This document shows, one piece after another, positions 7,560 through 17,295 of a stretch of 64,000 nt of DNA. The notes under the pieces are model-generated. The model was not told the DNA's origin. It saw only the letters and a program-made list of their open reading frames with translations, and searched no databases. Source of the DNA: Paenibacillus tyrphae (lineage in GTDB: Bacteria > Bacillota > Bacilli > Paenibacillales > NBRC-103111); the NCBI RefSeq assembly GCF_024158745.1, contig NZ_JAMZAW010000016.1, forward strand, positions 62,001 through 126,000, read 5' to 3'. How positions within the stretch are numbered: the first letter of the stretch is position 1; each line of letters starts with the position of its first letter. A program made the translations under genes and the position numbers.

Positions 7560-9516
7560 GCTGAAGCTCGTCCGCCGCCTTCCGAAGCTGTTCGGCTTCC
7601 CCGGACGCCTGACCTGCAAGGTCGAGCTGACCGGCGGATGCCGTCGCCGCCCGCAGCGTCTGCTCCGAGGCGCTGCCTGCGATGCGTGCCATCTCCTCGA
7701 TGCCGGCCGTCACCTCCTCGGTGCCGGCGGACAGTTGCTCGGAGGCGGCCGATATTTCCTGGATTTGTGCCGTGATGCCCTGCGCCATCGTCAAAATCCG
7801 CTCGAAGGCCGCGCCGGCCTGCCCGACTTCCCCGACACCTTTCTCCACCTCGCGGCCGCCCTTTGCCATCGCAGCTACCGCCGAAGCCATCGAGGCCTGT
7901 ATGTCTTCGATCTGCTCCTGAATGCGCTGCGCCGACGCCTCGGACTGCTCGGCCAGCTTGCGCACCTCGCCGGCGACGACCGCAAAGCCTCGGCCGTGTT
8001 CTCCGGCCCGGGCCGCTTCGATCGCCGCGTTCAGCGCGAGCAGACCCGTCTGGGACGCGATGCCGGATATGGCGCCAGCCATCTCCTGCACCGACTGCAT
8101 GCGGCCTTCCAGCTCCCTGATCGCTTGGCCGACCTGCTGCGCCGACTGACGCATCGTCCCCATCTGCTCCATGGCTCCAACCGAAGTGCGGTTGCCTGCT
8201 TCGGCCTCCTGCACCATCGCGAGCGACGCCTCCGTGACGTGGGCCGACGCCTCGGCGATGCGCTGAATGCCCGCCGCCATCTCCTCCATTGCCTTGGCGC
8301 TGTCCCCGGCGCTGACGGCTTGGCTTTCGGCGCCCGCCGCCAGTTCGTCCAGCGTATGCGCAATCGCCTCCGAAGCTTCGCGGGATTGCACGGCATGCGC
8401 CGCCAGCTGGTGCGAGCCGTCCGTTACCCGAAGGGAAAGAGCATGCATTCCCTTCATCATTTGCTGCAAGTGGGCGATAAACCGGTTGATCTCCCCGGAA
8501 AGCCGGCCCATCTCGTCCTTGCCTTTTACGGCAAGGCGATAGGTCAAATCCGCTTCCTGCGAGTTGAGATTGGCCGTCGCATCCAGCACCGCCTGAAGCT
8601 TGCGGGCGACGGAAAACTTCGACAGCACGAACAGCAGGCCAAGCACAACAAGCAGCACGATCAGAAGCTCTGCGGCGACCGTGAGCTGCTGCTGGGCGAT
8701 CAGCGCGTCCGATTTTTCCTTATTGAGCGCAACGCGAACCGCCCCCCAATGCTTGCCCTCGAAGAAAAGCGGGTAAGACATGTCCCACGTCTCGACGACC
8801 CGTCCTTCCACGCTTCGCGGGTATTTTTGCAGCAGCACATCGGAAGTGTCCTTGTACGCCGCGGCCGCATAGCCCGTTGGGTCGTTAAATACGCGATTGG
8901 CTCGGTATTTCTGGCTAAGCCGCCCCTCCGCTCCCCAGCGGTCCTTCGAAGACTCGCCTTGCGGGCTGTAGCTGCTGTTGTGCGTCGCGATGAAGCCGAC
9001 CGCGTCCGGATTCGCCGAGTAGGCGATCGGAACGGCGAACACGATCTGCGGGTCGGTCAAAAATCCGTCGACCAGCGCCTGCCACCGCTCGTCCGTATAA
9101 GCGCCGTAAGCGCTCGTATATTTCAGCTCGTATTGCGCGAGCGGGATGTCTTGGCCGTCGAATCGTTTCTGCTTCGCCGAAGCGTATTCCTTATCCTTCG
9201 ACCGCTTCTCCGCTTCCTCGCGGCTCGCGGCGATAGGCTCCAGCCGGTCGTCGAACAATCGGGTCCGAAGTTCTTCGCCGGACAGCTTCGTGCCGTCTTG
9301 CAGCGTCACCCCGGTACGCAGATCCGACTCGGTCAGGCTCTGCAAGCTTTTGGATAACGATATGGCCATCGTCCGTCCTTTGTCGAACAACGAAGCTTCC
9401 GCATGGCGGCGAATGATGCTGCTTTGATAAGCGAACACCACACCCATTAAGAGCAGGAGCACCAGGCTGCTGTACACCATAAATCGGCCCGTTAACGAAT
9501 GAAGTGGATTTCTCAT
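7534..9516 (-). CDS. Methyl-accepting chemotaxis protein
   Basis: This transmembrane chemoreceptor signals to CheA/CheW. It has 660 residues. The first membrane segment lies near 11-33 and an extracytoplasmic sensor domain of about 260 residues follows. The second membrane segment is [20 protein letters not shown], then HAMP, then a long cytoplasmic helical bundle. The hairpin tip shows the invariant [20 protein letters not shown]. The sensor has Tyr/Trp-rich blocks such as [19 protein letters not shown] typical of Cache-like folds binding small molecules; the ligand is unknown. The ATG at 9516 follows GAGGTG; 60 extra codons upstream lack a start signal. It is a single gene with its own terminator. 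Confidence 0.93.
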   Translation of the reverse strand: MRNPLHSLTGRFMVYSSLVLLLLMGVVFAYQSSIIRRHAEASLFDKGRTMAISLSKSLQSLTESDLRTGVTLQDGTKLSGEELRTRLFDDRLEPIAASREEAEKRSKDKEYASAKQKRFDGQDIPLAQYELKYTSAYGAYTDERWQALVDGFLTDPQIVFAVPIAYSANPDAVGFIATHNSSYSPQGESSKDRWGAEGRLSQKYRANRVFNDPTGYAAAAYKDTSDVLLQKYPRSVEGRVVETWDMSYPLFFEGKHWGAVRVALNKEKSDALIAQQQLTVAAELLIVLLVVLGLLFVLSKFSVARKLQAVLDATANLNSQEADLTYRLAVKGKDEMGRLSGEINRFIAHLQQMMKGMHALSLRVTDGSHQLAAHAVQSREASEAIAHTLDELAAGAESQAVSAGDSAKAMEEMAAGIQRIAEASAHVTEASLAMVQEAEAGNRTSVGAMEQMGTMRQSAQQVGQAIRELEGRMQSVQEMAGAISGIASQTGLLALNAAIEAARAGEHGRGFAVVAGEVRKLAEQSEASAQRIQEQIEDIQASMASAVAAMAKGGREVEKGVGEVGQAGAAFERILTMAQGITAQIQEISAASEQLSAGTEEVTAGIEEMARIAGSASEQTLRAATASAGQLDLAGQASGEAEQLRKAADELQQTAGRFKI

Positions 9517-9673
9517 GATACAAGCACCTCGGTTCTCAGTTTTTTTACAATCCATGGTTGGAACCATATTCCAATTGGACATTAACCTCCATTGTACTAC
9601 GGAAACTAGGAGAAAAGTTTCACAAGAAGCGAAGAAGTTTTGTCGAATTTTAGGACATATGCATGGAAAAGGA

Positions 9674-9719
9674 CAAAAAAAGAGAGAAAGCCCCACTTAT
9701 GTCATGGGACTCCCTCTCT
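9674..9719 (-). terminator. Rho-independent terminator
   Basis: On the minus strand AGAGAGGGAGTCCC pairs with GGGGCTTTCTCTCT over 14 positions including G-T pairs, followed by seven T. It ends the methyltransferase gene at 9737-10927. Confidence 0.8.
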
Positions 9720-9736
9720 AATTAAAATTTACAGCT

Positions 9737-10927
9737 TCAGCCAAGGTCCAGCTTATCCTGCAACGCCCGTTCCAAGTATGGCTCCGCCTGCAGGAAATTC
9801 CGGAATCCTTGGTACTCCTCCGCCAACTTGACCCGTTCGGCGGGTTTCGGCGGTTGGCCGCTGCGAACCGCCCGGATTAAAATATTTTTCGGCGTATGCT
9901 CCAGGTCGATAAATTCAAGCAGCTGCGTCTTGTAGCCGACCAGCTCGAGCAGCTTCGCCCGGATCGCATCCGTGGCCAGCGCGGAAAACCGTTCCTTCAA
10001 AATGCCGTGCTGCAGCAGCGGGCCGAGCACGTCGCTTCGCACCTGCCGGAACAGCTCATGCTGGCAGCAAGGCACGGACAAGATGACCGAAGCGCCCCAG
10101 CGGACCGCCTTCTCCAGCGCCGCATCGGTCGCCGTATCGCAGGCATGCAGCGTCACGACCATGTCGACCTGCCGCAGCTCGTCATACTTGGCGATGTCGC
10201 CGACAAGGAACCGCAGCCCGTCATAGCCGAGCTTCTCCGCAAGCGCGCTGCAGTGCCGGATCACATCCTCCTTGAGATCAAGGCCGACGACGCGCAGGTC
10301 GAAGCCCTGCATCTCCTTCAGAAAATGATACATCGCAAACGTCAAATACGATTTGCCGCAGCCGAAATCGACGATGGTGAGCGTCCGATCCTTCGGCAAA
10401 TGCGGCAAAATATCGGCGATCATTTCGACAAACCGGTTGATTTGGCGGAACTTGTCGTATTTGGGGGCAAGCACCTTCCCCTGTGCGTTCATAATTCCGA
10501 GCTCGATCAAAAAAGGAACGGGAACGCCTTCCTCCAGCACGTAGTTCTTTTTCCGGTTATGGACAGGCGCTCCGCCCACTGCTTGCTTGGTCGACGGCTT
10601 GCGAAGGACGCCGATCTTGCCCTTCTTGCTGATCAGCACCTGATAGTCCGCTTCGCCCGTCTGCAGCAGCCCTTGCCGGAACTGCTCGGCAAGCATCGCG
10701 TTCAGCTTCGCCTCCGCCGCTTCCGGCGCCAAATTCTCATGCAGCACCTTCGGCCCGCAGAAGGAGCTGAATTGATAATTCAAAGCCCCCTTGAGCTGTA
10801 CGGGCTTCACCGTCACCTTCGTGCAGCCGTCCGGATCGCTTCGCCGCACCTGGCTCAGCGTCGCTTGGATCAGCGTCCCTTCCTGAAACAATCGGCCCGT
10901 CAATTCCGTCAATTCCCGCTCTTGCAT
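9737..10927 (-). CDS. Class I SAM-dependent methyltransferase, METTL25/RRNAD1-like
   Basis: This is a predicted cytoplasmic methyltransferase; the substrate, probably RNA or protein, is unknown. It has 396 residues. The AdoMet-binding motif I is VDFGCGKSYLTFAMYHFL (about 183-200), followed by the acidic loop VVGLDLKEDV. The motif VTLHACDTATDAAL (about 247-260) marks the family that includes eukaryotic METTL25. The N-terminal 150 residues form a separate domain with KVTVKPVQLKG. It is a single gene with its own terminator. Confidence 0.85.
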   Translation of the reverse strand: MQERELTELTGRLFQEGTLIQATLSQVRRSDPDGCTKVTVKPVQLKGALNYQFSSFCGPKVLHENLAPEAAEAKLNAMLAEQFRQGLLQTGEADYQVLISKKGKIGVLRKPSTKQAVGGAPVHNRKKNYVLEEGVPVPFLIELGIMNAQGKVLAPKYDKFRQINRFVEMIADILPHLPKDRTLTIVDFGCGKSYLTFAMYHFLKEMQGFDLRVVGLDLKEDVIRHCSALAEKLGYDGLRFLVGDIAKYDELRQVDMVVTLHACDTATDAALEKAVRWGASVILSVPCCQHELFRQVRSDVLGPLLQHGILKERFSALATDAIRAKLLELVGYKTQLLEFIDLEHTPKNILIRAVRSGQPPKPAERVKLAEEYQGFRNFLQAEPYLERALQDKLDLG

Positions 10928-10955
10928 CCCGCTTCACGTTCTCCAATCCGTTAGT

Positions 10956-12143
10956 TCATGATTTAAATTCCGGTATCAACCGGATGATTTTATCGTCGTC
11001 CTTCTGCGGCTGGCCGCGGCCGTCCCGGTTGTTCGTCAGCACATAGAGCGAACCGTCCGGCGCTTCCGCCACCGTCCGGAGCCGGCCCAACTCGCCGGCG
11101 AGCAGCGGCTCGACGGAATGGGCGCTCTTGCCGTCTTGCGCCAGCACGATGTGCAGCACCTGCGTCCCGCGCAGATTGGCGACCAGCAGGTGGCCTTTCC
11201 ACGGTCCGCGGCTGACGAAGGTCATGCCCGACGGCGCCCACGTGACGTCGCGGCTGTGCACGACCGGCGCTCTTAGCGGTCCCAGCCCTTTTTTCCCGGT
11301 ATCGGCCGGCTTGATCTCGGTCTCGTCGCCTTCGACGAGAGGCCAACCGTAGTTGGCCCCGGCCTCGATGAGATTGATCTCGTCGTGAGCCGTCTGGCCG
11401 TGCTCGGAGCTGTACAGCCGCTTCGTCTCCGGATGCCAGGCAAGCCCTTGAGGGTTGCGGTGGCCGAGGCTGTAGACCGGCGAGCCGGGGAACGGATTGT
11501 CCGGCGGCACGGAGCCGTCTTTGGCGATGCGGAATATTTTGCCGGCGAACTTGGCCGCATCTTGAGCAGCCGGGCGGTCGTCGGCATCTCCGTTCGTAAT
11601 ATACAGCACGCCGTCCGGCCCGAACTTCACCCGCCCGCCGTCGTGAATCCGGTTGCCCGGCAGGTTATCCAGCAGCACTTGGTCGAGAACGGCTTTCCCG
11701 CCCTGCTCCTTCAGGCGGACAACCCGATTGACCGGCCGTTCGTCTTGGACGTACGTATGATAGGCATAAATATAGCCGTTGCGTGCAAATTGCGGATCGA
11801 GCGCGAAGCCAAGCAGCCCCGCTTCCCCCTGCTTGTACAAACTGCCGTTCACTTGAAACACCGGCTCCGCGATCAGCTTCCCCTTGTCGATGACGCGCAG
11901 CGCACCGCCGCGCTCGGTAAAGAAAATACGGCCATCCGGCGCAAAATCGATTTCCCACGGCACGGCCAATCCTGCAGCTACGGTTTCCCGATTATAAGGA
12001 AAGGCAGCTTTGGACGCTTCGCCCGGAGACGGGGCGGAAGGTGCCGTGCCCGAAGCAGGGGCTGCCTGACGCTCCTCCTCGCAGCCGGCAAGCAGCAGCG
12101 CAAGAAGCAGTCCCGCTGCGGTACGCAAAATCGTTCGATTCAT
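10956..12143 (-). CDS. Lipoprotein PQQ-type aldose sugar dehydrogenase (GSDH beta-propeller)
   Basis: This is a predicted extracytoplasmic lipoprotein of the glucose/sorbosone dehydrogenase family. Known members are PQQ-dependent aldose dehydrogenases; whether this cell has PQQ is unknown. It has 395 residues. A signal peptide with lipobox LLLAGC ends near residue 19, followed by a six-bladed propeller. Recognisable blocks are GLAVPWEIDFAPDGRIFFTE, GLLGFALDPQFARNGYIYAYH, GHRNPQGLAWHP, SSEHG and NYGWPLVEG. The ATG at 12143 follows GGATGGAGG; an upstream in-frame ATG would put 27 residues before the signal peptide and is unlikely. Confidence 0.9.
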   Translation of the reverse strand: MNRTILRTAAGLLLALLLAGCEEERQAAPASGTAPSAPSPGEASKAAFPYNRETVAAGLAVPWEIDFAPDGRIFFTERGGALRVIDKGKLIAEPVFQVNGSLYKQGEAGLLGFALDPQFARNGYIYAYHTYVQDERPVNRVVRLKEQGGKAVLDQVLLDNLPGNRIHDGGRVKFGPDGVLYITNGDADDRPAAQDAAKFAGKIFRIAKDGSVPPDNPFPGSPVYSLGHRNPQGLAWHPETKRLYSSEHGQTAHDEINLIEAGANYGWPLVEGDETEIKPADTGKKGLGPLRAPVVHSRDVTWAPSGMTFVSRGPWKGHLLVANLRGTQVLHIVLAQDGKSAHSVEPLLAGELGRLRTVAEAPDGSLYVLTNNRDGRGQPQKDDDKIIRLIPEFKS

Positions 12144-12233
12144 AGGGCCAGAGCCTCCATCCCTTTTCATCCCATTATACCCAAACGGCGCAAGGAAAAG
12201 CGACCTGTCCGAACCATATTTCATTCTGCTGCT

Positions 12234-12512
12234 TTATTTATTGTGGAACCACGCGACAAGCAATGCGGCAAAAGCAATGAGCAGATTGATCCAGCCGGGG
12301 TAGAGCTGCTTGTTGAGCAGCCGCTCTTTTTCAATCCGTTCGAGACGTTCGTCGCGTGCACGCAGCATCTCGTTCAATTCCATTCGGGATATATAGTTAC
12401 CATGCCACTTATCCAGCTTTTCTTCCATGCGCGTGACGGCGACTTCGATATTCTCGAGCCGGGTTTCAACCTTCGTTAACCGTTCCCCGTCTTTATACGA
12501 ATTCGCGTTCAT
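12234..12512 (-). CDS. XhlA-like holin-associated (hemolysin XhlA family) protein
   Basis: This 92-residue protein has an N-terminal coiled coil (about 12-66, with ERLTKVETRLENIEVAVTRMEEKL) and one C-terminal membrane segment (WINLLIAFAALLVAWF), ending HNK. Length and architecture match XhlA, which works with a holin and a lysin in defective prophages. No holin, lysin or other phage gene is adjacent here, so a different membrane role is possible. AAAGGAG lies 11 bases before the ATG at 12512; a GTG at 12524 overlaps that site and is less likely. Confidence 0.75.
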   Translation of the reverse strand: MNANSYKDGERLTKVETRLENIEVAVTRMEEKLDKWHGNYISRMELNEMLRARDERLERIEKERLLNKQLYPGWINLLIAFAALLVAWFHNK

Positions 12513-12647
12513 TGTTTTTGTCACTCCTTTGCTGGGCAGCGCCGCGAGCGGTCTGCCGACTGGGTTCCGCTCTACAGTATATGCGACAAGCCTCCCCGCC
12601 GAAGCGACGATTACACAGCGGCTGCGGGTAATCAGGCCTCAATTTAC

Positions 12648-12691
12648 AAAAAAAGGCACGGCTTCCTGCGCCATCCGCAAGTCGCCATGCC
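12648..12691 (-). terminator. Rho-independent terminator of the Dps gene
   Basis: On the minus strand GGCATGGC pairs with GCCGTGCC across a 20-base loop and is followed by seven T. Confidence 0.8.
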
Positions 12692-12705
12692 CCCGGTCCG
12701 GGACG

Positions 12706-13146
12706 CTATTTTCCCAAAAACGATTCCAGCATCCAAACGTGCTTCTCCAGCTCGCTGTGGATCGCAAGCAGCATATCGCCGGTCGTCTCGTCGTCCGCCG
12801 CTTCGGCAATCGCCATCCCTTCCTTCAGCTCCCCAATCAGCGTTCCGAAGTCGTTGGCGATGGAACGGACCATCTGCTCGGCATTCTCGCTGCCGGAAGC
12901 TTCGTGCAGGGTCGTTTTCTCCAAAATTTCTTTCATGGTGGCGACCGGCTGCCCTTTGAGCGCCAGCAGTCGCTCGGCCAAATTGTCCACGTGAAGGGCC
13001 GCCTCGTTATACAGCTCTTCAAATTTCGCATGCAGGGTGAAAAATTGCGGCCCCTTCACATACCAATGGTAATTATGGAGCTTGATGAACAGCAGGCTCC
13101 AGTTCGCTATCTGGGTATTCAGCACTTCCGTTAAGCTTTTGGACAT
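12706..13146 (-). CDS. dps: Dps-family ferritin-like DNA-protection protein
   Basis: This protein forms dodecamers that oxidise and store iron and protect DNA in stress. It has 146 residues, normal for Dps. The ferroxidase-site region is visible as [20 protein letters not shown] (about 23-42) followed by [21 protein letters not shown] with the metal-binding His and Asp/Glu residues. The C-terminus is the typical [26 protein letters not shown] precedes the ATG. It is a single gene with its own terminator; PerR control would be expected from other species, but I did not identify an operator. Confidence 0.93.
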   Translation of the reverse strand: MSKSLTEVLNTQIANWSLLFIKLHNYHWYVKGPQFFTLHAKFEELYNEAALHVDNLAERLLALKGQPVATMKEILEKTTLHEASGSENAEQMVRSIANDFGTLIGELKEGMAIAEAADDETTGDMLLAIHSELEKHVWMLESFLGK

Positions 13147-13241
13147 GGGTCGTTCCTCCTTGGATCGCGTTCTTTTCCAGCTTATCCCTAGTTAATATGA
13201 AAAACTGAAGCCGCTTTTATACATACCACCGAAGGAACTGG

Positions 13242-15596
13242 CTAGGGGGCATTCGCGGCGATGGGCTCAGCCGGTACCGCAAACCGGACATAGAATGCCG
13301 TGCCCTCCGGTCCGGTCTGCCACGTCAGCTTCGCTCCGTGCCGGGCAGCAATACTGAAGCAGACCGCCAGACCGAGCCCCGTCCCCCGCTCCTTCGTCGT
13401 AAAGAACGGCGTCCCGACCTTGGCCAGCACGTCCTTGTCCATGCCGTGGCCCTGGTCGCTGACCTCCAGCACGACCTCCGACTCTTCCGTGTAGGTGGCG
13501 ATTTCGAGCCGTCCTCCGGCGTCCATCGCTTCGAGCCCGTTCAGCGCGAGATTCAATACCATCTGCCGGATCTCCTTCTCGTCGAGCTCCAGCTCGGGAC
13601 ACGATTCGAGCCGCAGGTGAAGCTGTTTATCGGCCAGCGTCGCCTCCGCTTGAATGAGCGGACCGATGGCCTCGATCACCTGAGCCAGATTTTGCGGGCG
13701 GCGGTCGGTGGTCTTGTTTTTGGCCAGCGCCAAAAACTCGCTGATAATCCCGTTGGCGCGGTTCAGCTCCTCCACCATGACGTCGATAATGTCCTTGGGC
13801 GGAAGGGTTTTCTTCGCGCGCATCAGTTGGAGAAAGCCGCGGACGGTCGTCATCGGATTGCGGATTTCATGCGCGATACCTGCCGCCATCTCCCCGATCA
13901 TATGCAGCCGGTCCAGCCGCGCAATCTCCCTCTCCAGCGCCACCCGGTCCGTAATATCCGTAATGACCGCCAGCACACACGGCACATCCGGCGTCTCAAT
14001 GATCTCCGTGGACAACAGCCCCGTCCGCCGCTCGCCCGCCTTCGTCACATACTGTACCTTCACGTCCGTCACCGTATCGGCGAAATCCACGGGGACCGTC
14101 TCGACCAGCCCTTCGTCCGAGATGAGCGTCATCTGCAAATTGGCGGTTCCCGACGTCATTTCTTCATACGTATATCCCGTATGCTTCATCCAGCTCTCGT
14201 TGACGTCGAGATACGTCCGGCCGCTTAACGACTGAATCGCCATCAGACAGGGCGTCGCCTGAAAAATCGTATAAAACCGCTCCTGCGATTCCCGGGCATC
14301 CTGCTCCATGCGCCGCCGCTCGTTCGTATCCTGAATATATAAGCTGATGCCGAGCGACGACGGGAAAGCCCGTACCTCGACCCAGCTATCCGTCAGATTC
14401 GAATAAAATTCCGCTCGCTGCGGCGCTTGCTCCAAGGCTGCGCGCAGAAACAAATCGTAGCACTTCGAGCGCTCCACCGGCGCATAATCCCAGAACGGCC
14501 GGCCGAGCGCCTGCTCCTTCACGATGCGGAGGCGCTGCTCGGCCGAACGGTTCATGTAGACGATCGCCCCGTCGTGGTCAAGCGCGTAAAACGCGTCCGT
14601 GATGCTCTCCAAAATATCGTTGATCCGGTCATACGACCGCAGCAGCTGCTCGGTTACCTGATGCCGGCGCCGGATTTCCGCCTGAAGCCTTCCGTTGGCT
14701 TCGCGCAGCGCATACGTGCGCTGCTCTACGGCTTGCTCCATGCGAATATATTGCATTTTGCGTTCGGTCACGTCGCGAACCGAGCAGACGTAAATCGGCC
14801 GGTCGCCGATACAGGCGCTTCCGATCTGCAGCTCGGCGGGGAACGTCCCGCCGTTGCGGCGCACGGCCGTAACGTCCGTCGCTTCCCTCGTGCCGCAATC
14901 CGGCAGCAGGGAGCCGCTTTCCCCCGAGCCGAACAGCCGCTCGGTGTACGGCACCACCAGCCACACGGGCTTCCCGATCAGCTCTTCCGGGCCGTACCTG
15001 AACAGCGGTCGCACGGCAGGATTGGCCGACAGGATCGTTCCTTCCGCATCGACGGTCAAGAAAGCATCGGTCGACGTCTCGCTGATGGCCCGGGCCATCG
15101 CTTCCATCCGCCGAAGCTTATCCGTATTGTCCAGAAGCCGGGCATGCGCCTGCTCCAGGTCGATCGTGCGCCGGGTGATCAGCTCCTTTTGCGCCTTAAG
15201 CTGCTCCCGGTCCCGGTAGATGCTTGCGAACTGCTTGACCTTTACTTTTAATACAACCGGCTGCACGGGCTTGAATATAAAATCGATCGCTCCGATTTCA
15301 TAGCCTCGTACCATGTGCTCCGTCGCTTGACTGAGCGCCGTAACGAAGATTACGGGAATCGACCTGTACCGCTCTTGCGATTTCAGCATGCGAACGGTTT
15401 CAAAGCCGTTCATTCCCGGCATTTCAATATCCATCAGAATCAAGGCGAAAGACTCCTGCATCACTTGCCGCAGCGCTTCCTCTCCGGAATTGGCGGTGGC
15501 GATGCGATAATCGGGAGATTGCAGTATGGAAGACATAGCGAGCAAATGTTCCGGCCGATCGTCGACAATCAGTATATTCACTTGCGGTTCAGCCAT
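13242..15596 (-). CDS. REC-PAS-histidine kinase (hybrid sensor kinase with N-terminal receiver)
   Basis: This cytoplasmic signalling protein has 784 residues and no membrane segment. An N-terminal receiver domain (1-125) carries the phospho-acceptor Asp in LILMDIEMPGMNG and the conserved Lys in FIFKPVQP. Two to three PAS domains follow (about 165-560; for example DAEGTILSANPAVRPLF, DAFYALDHDGAIVYMN and CLMAIQSLSGRTYLDV). A HisKA domain carries the phospho-acceptor His in GIAHEIRNPMTTVRGFLQLM, and the HATPase domain shows GTGLGLAVC. The layout resembles sporulation-type kinases of the KinA/KinE kind but with a receiver in front. No separate response regulator gene is adjacent. AGGAGAG precedes the ATG. 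Confidence 0.92.
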   Translation of the reverse strand: MAEPQVNILIVDDRPEHLLAMSSILQSPDYRIATANSGEEALRQVMQESFALILMDIEMPGMNGFETVRMLKSQERYRSIPVIFVTALSQATEHMVRGYEIGAIDFIFKPVQPVVLKVKVKQFASIYRDREQLKAQKELITRRTIDLEQAHARLLDNTDKLRRMEAMARAISETSTDAFLTVDAEGTILSANPAVRPLFRYGPEELIGKPVWLVVPYTERLFGSGESGSLLPDCGTREATDVTAVRRNGGTFPAELQIGSACIGDRPIYVCSVRDVTERKMQYIRMEQAVEQRTYALREANGRLQAEIRRRHQVTEQLLRSYDRINDILESITDAFYALDHDGAIVYMNRSAEQRLRIVKEQALGRPFWDYAPVERSKCYDLFLRAALEQAPQRAEFYSNLTDSWVEVRAFPSSLGISLYIQDTNERRRMEQDARESQERFYTIFQATPCLMAIQSLSGRTYLDVNESWMKHTGYTYEEMTSGTANLQMTLISDEGLVETVPVDFADTVTDVKVQYVTKAGERRTGLLSTEIIETPDVPCVLAVITDITDRVALEREIARLDRLHMIGEMAAGIAHEIRNPMTTVRGFLQLMRAKKTLPPKDIIDVMVEELNRANGIISEFLALAKNKTTDRRPQNLAQVIEAIGPLIQAEATLADKQLHLRLESCPELELDEKEIRQMVLNLALNGLEAMDAGGRLEIATYTEESEVVLEVSDQGHGMDKDVLAKVGTPFFTTKERGTGLGLAVCFSIAARHGAKLTWQTGPEGTAFYVRFAVPAEPIAANAP

Positions 15597-15681
15597 ATGT
15601 ATACTCTCCTAGGGTCCGGTTATTATCCTATATCCTTACATTTTTCGCTAGCCGGACATTCTTCTCCTGCTTGCCGCCGCG

Positions 15682-15718
15682 AAAAAAAAGAAGCCCGTTT
15701 CCCGAGGGAACGGACTTC
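15682..15718 (-). terminator. Rho-independent terminator of the Spo0M gene
   Basis: On the minus strand GAAGTCCGTT pairs with AACGGGCTTC around CCC/GGG with one bulged base, followed by eight T. Confidence 0.8.
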
Positions 15719-15733
15719 CTGGTAAGTATACGA

Positions 15734-16507
15734 TTAAGTATAACGCGAAATGAGGTCATGCAGCTGCCCTGCAACGATTGTCGAGCCCCGGCGCAGCTCG
15801 CTGCCCGGAATGGTCAAGCGGACGAAGCTTTCGTCCAGCCCCAGTTGTTCTTCGAATTTTCCCTTGAAGCCCCGGGCGCGGCGGTCGATCTGCAGAAACA
15901 GCTCCAGATCGTTTCCTCTTGGGAAATAAAGCACTTCGAGCTCGTCGAGCGCGCCGCGGAAATTCGTCGTCGGCACGTACTCGAACTCCTGCACGAACGG
16001 CAGCGGCCCGCCCAAGTTTGGCGAGTAGTCGTTGGAGACTTCGCGCAGACGGAAGCCGAGCTCATTCAGCGCCTCCATCACGGTAGCCACGTTCGGGCCG
16101 GCAACGATGTCGATCTGGTCCCGGTCCCTCGGATCGATCGCCATGTCGATATCGAGTCCCGTTTCCAGCCAGACCGGCGTGTTCTGCAGCGACAGCGGAG
16201 CGTTTTCCGGGATCGCCAGCGTAAATGCGACCTCCCGGCCCTCGCCCGCCCGCAGCAGGAAGCCGTCGGTGATGTGGTACTTGGCAATCTCCGCGGTATA
16301 GGTCATTTTCTTATCGTTTTCTTCCTTCAAGTACTCCGTCTTCAAATACATATAGATGCTTTCGATCTGCTGATCCAATTGACCGCCTTGAATATGCATG
16401 ACTCCGCTAATCGTCTCCCCTGGTGAAACCCGCGGATGATCCAGCCTCGTATCCACCTTCGCCGAACCGATTCCTACACTTGCAAGCACTTTCTTAAATA
16501 TGGACAT
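15734..16507 (-). CDS. spo0M: Sporulation-control protein Spo0M
   Basis: This arrestin-fold cytoplasmic protein influences entry into sporulation and cell shape in Bacillus. It has 257 residues, matching the known 258 of B. subtilis Spo0M. The start MSIFKKVLASVGIGSAKVDT is typical, as are HPRVSPGETISGVMHIQGG and the C-terminal block VPTTNFRGALDELEVLYFP. GGGAGGCAAAGACG precedes the ATG at 16507; the much longer frame upstream is not coding. It is a single gene with its own terminator. Confidence 0.92.
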   Translation of the reverse strand: MSIFKKVLASVGIGSAKVDTRLDHPRVSPGETISGVMHIQGGQLDQQIESIYMYLKTEYLKEENDKKMTYTAEIAKYHITDGFLLRAGEGREVAFTLAIPENAPLSLQNTPVWLETGLDIDMAIDPRDRDQIDIVAGPNVATVMEALNELGFRLREVSNDYSPNLGGPLPFVQEFEYVPTTNFRGALDELEVLYFPRGNDLELFLQIDRRARGFKGKFEEQLGLDESFVRLTIPGSELRRGSTIVAGQLHDLISRYT

Positions 16508-16626
16508 CGTCTTTGCCTCCCGCTTGAAGTATGCCAAAGTTATTTGTAGCTCTGCGGTTTCAATACGCGGCACAGTGCCGGGCGGTTTCGCCCGGAACGC
16601 CATGCCGGCGAAGCTTGAATAAATCT

Positions 16627-17295
16627 TTATCTTTTGAGCAAACGGTAGCCTTTCCGGACCGCATTCAGCACGAAGCCGGGAATTGGGACACGCTGCAGGG
16701 GCGGAAGGTAAAACCGGTCGTACGCCTTCTTCAGATCGTCCCACATCCCGCACGGCTCCGGCTTCAAAAAATCCGATACGTCGACCACGACGCCGCGGCC
16801 GTCCCGCATCATGACGTTTTTGCCGTGAACGTCGTGCGGGCGAAGCCCTTTGTTTACCGCATAGGCAAGCGCTTCGTCTATATCGTCGATTACCTGCCGG
16901 GGGATCGGGATGCCCTTCCGGATGCAATCGTACAGCGTGATGCCGTTCAACCGCCGGAGCACTAGGTAGCCGTCGCCATAGTACAGGCACTCCGAATAGG
17001 CCGGATGCCGCCCCAGACGGCGGTACACCTCGGCCTCCTCTTCCAGCCCCGGCCGACCCGGCGCATATACCTTCACCACATACTCCGGGTAATCCGTGTG
17101 CGCAACAACCGCCGCATAGTTGCCCGCACCGATCAACCGCCAAGGGACAGGCACGCGGTATACGGCGATCGGATCGTGCGGCTGCTCGCTCTTGATGCGC
17201 AGCTCCGGCAATAGGCGGCGCTCGATCTGCACGATGAACGGGCGACGCTCATCCCAGGCGTCATCGCCTGCCATCATCCGATTGTTATCCGCCAT
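16627..17295 (-). CDS. Protein kinase-like (RIO/Ser-Thr kinase fold) protein
   Basis: This 222-residue protein has a reduced kinase core: a glycine-containing loop (GAGNYAAVV), VVKVYAP with the likely ATP-binding Lys, an acidic helix (EEEAEVYRRL), the catalytic-loop motif HDVHGKNVMM and VDVSDF in the place of DFG. The family includes bacterial lipopolysaccharide-type and RIO-like kinases; the substrate is unknown. The ATG overlaps the last 11 bases of the SMP-30 gene, so the two are co-translated and may act in the same pathway, possibly on a sugar acid, which is inference. Confidence 0.75.
   Translation of the reverse strand: MADNNRMMAGDDAWDERRPFIVQIERRLLPELRIKSEQPHDPIAVYRVPVPWRLIGAGNYAAVVAHTDYPEYVVKVYAPGRPGLEEEAEVYRRLGRHPAYSECLYYGDGYLVLRRLNGITLYDCIRKGIPIPRQVIDDIDEALAYAVNKGLRPHDVHGKNVMMRDGRGVVVDVSDFLKPEPCGMWDDLKKAYDRFYLPPLQRVPIPGFVLNAVRKGYRLLKR

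Noticed and set aside
15734-17143. Spo0M frame extended to 469 residues
   Set aside because: The extension runs through the kinase-like gene in another frame; the ribosome binding site and the known N-terminus place the start at 16507.
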